From: Alphaproteobacteria bacterium
Lineage (GTDB): Bacteria; Pseudomonadota; Alphaproteobacteria; SP197
DNA: 8,262 bases
Assembly (NCBI GenBank): GCA_022822575.1
Contig: JAJEBJ010000374.1
Coordinates: forward strand, 1 to 8,262
Reading direction: 5' to 3'
Part shown: positions 7,064 to 8,262 of the stretch, piece by piece
Layout: each line of letters opens with the position of its first letter
How positions within the stretch are numbered: position 1 is the first letter of the stretch
Made by a program: the position numbers and the translations under genes
Notes under the pieces: model-generated
Told to the model about the DNA's origin: nothing
Seen by the model: only the letters and a program-made list of their open reading frames with translations
The model's database searches: none

Positions 7064-8218
7064 TCAGTTGACGATCGGCTCCCGGGGGATGTGGTTGACT
7101 CGTTCGCACGCGCCTTCGGTCACGATCGCGGTCTCGCCGATGCACATGCTCAATCCGGTGGTGTCATCGAGCAGGATCATGTGAAGGAAGAACACCATGC
7201 CGGGCTCAAGAACCTGCGGATTTCCCGCCCACACCATCGGCCAGTCCATCCATGTCGGGGGATACATCGCCCCCATGGTGTAACCGCAGGCAGCAAGTCG
7301 GGCGTGACCGAATCCTGCCTCACCCAGCGTCCTTGCGTGCGCGTCAAACACGTCGCCAACCGTCCTTCCTGGGCGCAGGGTTTCCAGGCAGGCGTCGATG
7401 GCGTCGGCGCATGCGCGGTTCATGCTCACATGGCGGTGATCAGGGGTTCCGGTTAGAATGTTGTACATCATGGCCGCGTGGTAGTGCCGGAAGGCTGCAG
7501 CCGGTTCGAACACCACCTGGTCGCTCTCCGTCACGACCTCGTCACCGGTATGGTAGCGGCAGAACACGGCCGCCTCGCCGGCACCCATGGGCCAGCGGCC
7601 TGCGGTCGGGTCACCACCGCCCTCCATCAGTGCCTGCATCATCGCCCCGTAGACTGCCTTCACGGAGGCGCCCGGGATGGTGCGTTCGATGCTGACATCG
7701 AGAATCCGGTCGCACAGCGACCCTGCCTTGCGCACGTACGCAAGCTCCGCCTCGCTCTTGACCAGCCGGATCAGGCGGACGAGATCCGAGGCATCGACAG
7801 TCCGGCAGAATCCGTCGAGTGCAGCATCGACCATCTTCGCTCGCTGCCCGGTGAGACCGTAGGCGTGATACTCGACGCCGAGACGTTTTCCCCGGCACCC
7901 ATGGTCCTCGAGCATGTCTCTCAGGTCGTCTCCAGGTGATGCATCCTCGCGGTCCTGCCAGATGCGAATGTCCTCGACGATGGACGTCTCGCGGGACTGG
8001 ATGCGGTCTGCCGAACGTGTCAGCAGTGCCAGTGCTCCGTCCGCTCCGAGGTACATGCCCTGGAACATGGAGTAGCCGCTCGTGTCATAGCCGGTGAGGT
8101 AGTACATGCTGTCCTGACGAAACAGCACCAGACCATCAAGCCCTTCACGCTCCATGGCGGCACGGGCCCCGGCAATTCGGCGATCGAACTCGTGGCGGGA
8201 GAAGTGAAGAAGCGGCAT
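7064..8218 (-). CDS. M24-fold hydrolase, creatinase/Xaa-Pro dipeptidase type, DoeA (ectoine hydrolase)-like
   Basis: Predicted cytosolic pita-bread-fold C-N hydrolase. Residues 1-145 form a creatinase-type N-terminal domain (note SMYYLTGYD, 37-45); residues 155-378 form the M24 catalytic domain. The usual metal-binding set of two Asp, one His and two Glu is only partly present. The first Asp position reads VFEPAAAFRHYH (E238, H247) and the usual His region reads GYTMGAMYPP (312-320). Glutamates E338 (LEPGM) and E362 (GETAIV) remain. Similar departures occur, as far as I recall, in DoeA, which opens the ectoine ring; its GYPIGLSYPPDW stretch is much like the one here. A metal-independent, creatinase-like mechanism is therefore plausible. 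The ATG at 8218 gives 384 aa and has GGGG 6 bases upstream; a GTG at 8245 would add 9 residues without a ribosome binding site. Only 44 bases of upstream DNA are in view, with at best a poor promoter match. The fold is secure; the substrate is unknown. Confidence 0.88.
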   Translation of the reverse strand: MPLLHFSRHEFDRRIAGARAAMEREGLDGLVLFRQDSMYYLTGYDTSGYSMFQGMYLGADGALALLTRSADRIQSRETSIVEDIRIWQDREDASPGDDLRDMLEDHGCRGKRLGVEYHAYGLTGQRAKMVDAALDGFCRTVDASDLVRLIRLVKSEAELAYVRKAGSLCDRILDVSIERTIPGASVKAVYGAMMQALMEGGGDPTAGRWPMGAGEAAVFCRYHTGDEVVTESDQVVFEPAAAFRHYHAAMMYNILTGTPDHRHVSMNRACADAIDACLETLRPGRTVGDVFDAHARTLGEAGFGHARLAACGYTMGAMYPPTWMDWPMVWAGNPQVLEPGMVFFLHMILLDDTTGLSMCIGETAIVTEGACERVNHIPREPIVN

Positions 8219-8262
8219 GACGTGCCCCGGCGTTCTAAGTGACACTATCGGCCGGCCAAGAC

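Noticed and set aside
7025..7456. A 143-codon plus-strand frame opposite the M24 hydrolase
   Set aside because: Shadow of the hydrolase gene; no family resemblance and no plausible ribosome binding site.
1..8262. CRISPR arrays, tRNA/rRNA genes, insertion sequences or transposase fragments
   Set aside because: No regularly spaced repeats, cloverleaf-like elements, terminal inverted repeats or transposase motifs were seen on either strand.

Overview
The window is GC-rich, gene-dense bacterial DNA with strong G/C preference at third codon positions. That and the gene types fit a proteobacterium, most likely an alphaproteobacterium, but this is an impression: there is no rRNA, tRNA or other taxonomic marker. 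I see no mobile element, CRISPR array or RNA gene.

Left half, plus strand (30-4774): a two-gene operon for a DNA-processing complex of the Mre11-Rad50 / SbcD-SbcC type, closest to the YhaO-YhaN branch. A calcineurin-like metallophosphoesterase (putative DNA exonuclease, 441 aa) overlaps by 10 bases a 1142-aa SMC/Rad50-like ATPase. The ATPase lacks a CxxC zinc hook. Between its coiled coils it has a hydrophobic double segment that looks like a membrane hairpin, and beyond the ATPase head it has a C-terminal extension of about 228 residues. This pair is the most interesting part of the window.

Right half, minus strand (8218 down to 4780): read in transcription order, an M24-fold hydrolase of the creatinase / Xaa-Pro dipeptidase type resembling ectoine hydrolase DoeA, an 82-base gap, a possible 51-codon small ORF, a GNAT N-acetyltransferase of the phosphinothricin/methionine-sulfoximine type whose start overlaps the small ORF stop (ATGA), and a class III PLP-dependent omega-aminotransferase. 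A C-N hydrolase, an N-acetyltransferase and an aminotransferase together suggest metabolism of a small amine, amide or amino-acid derivative. The substrate cannot be read from the sequence.

The two halves converge with only 5 bases between stop codons (4775-4779) and no recognisable terminator. I see no functional link between them.
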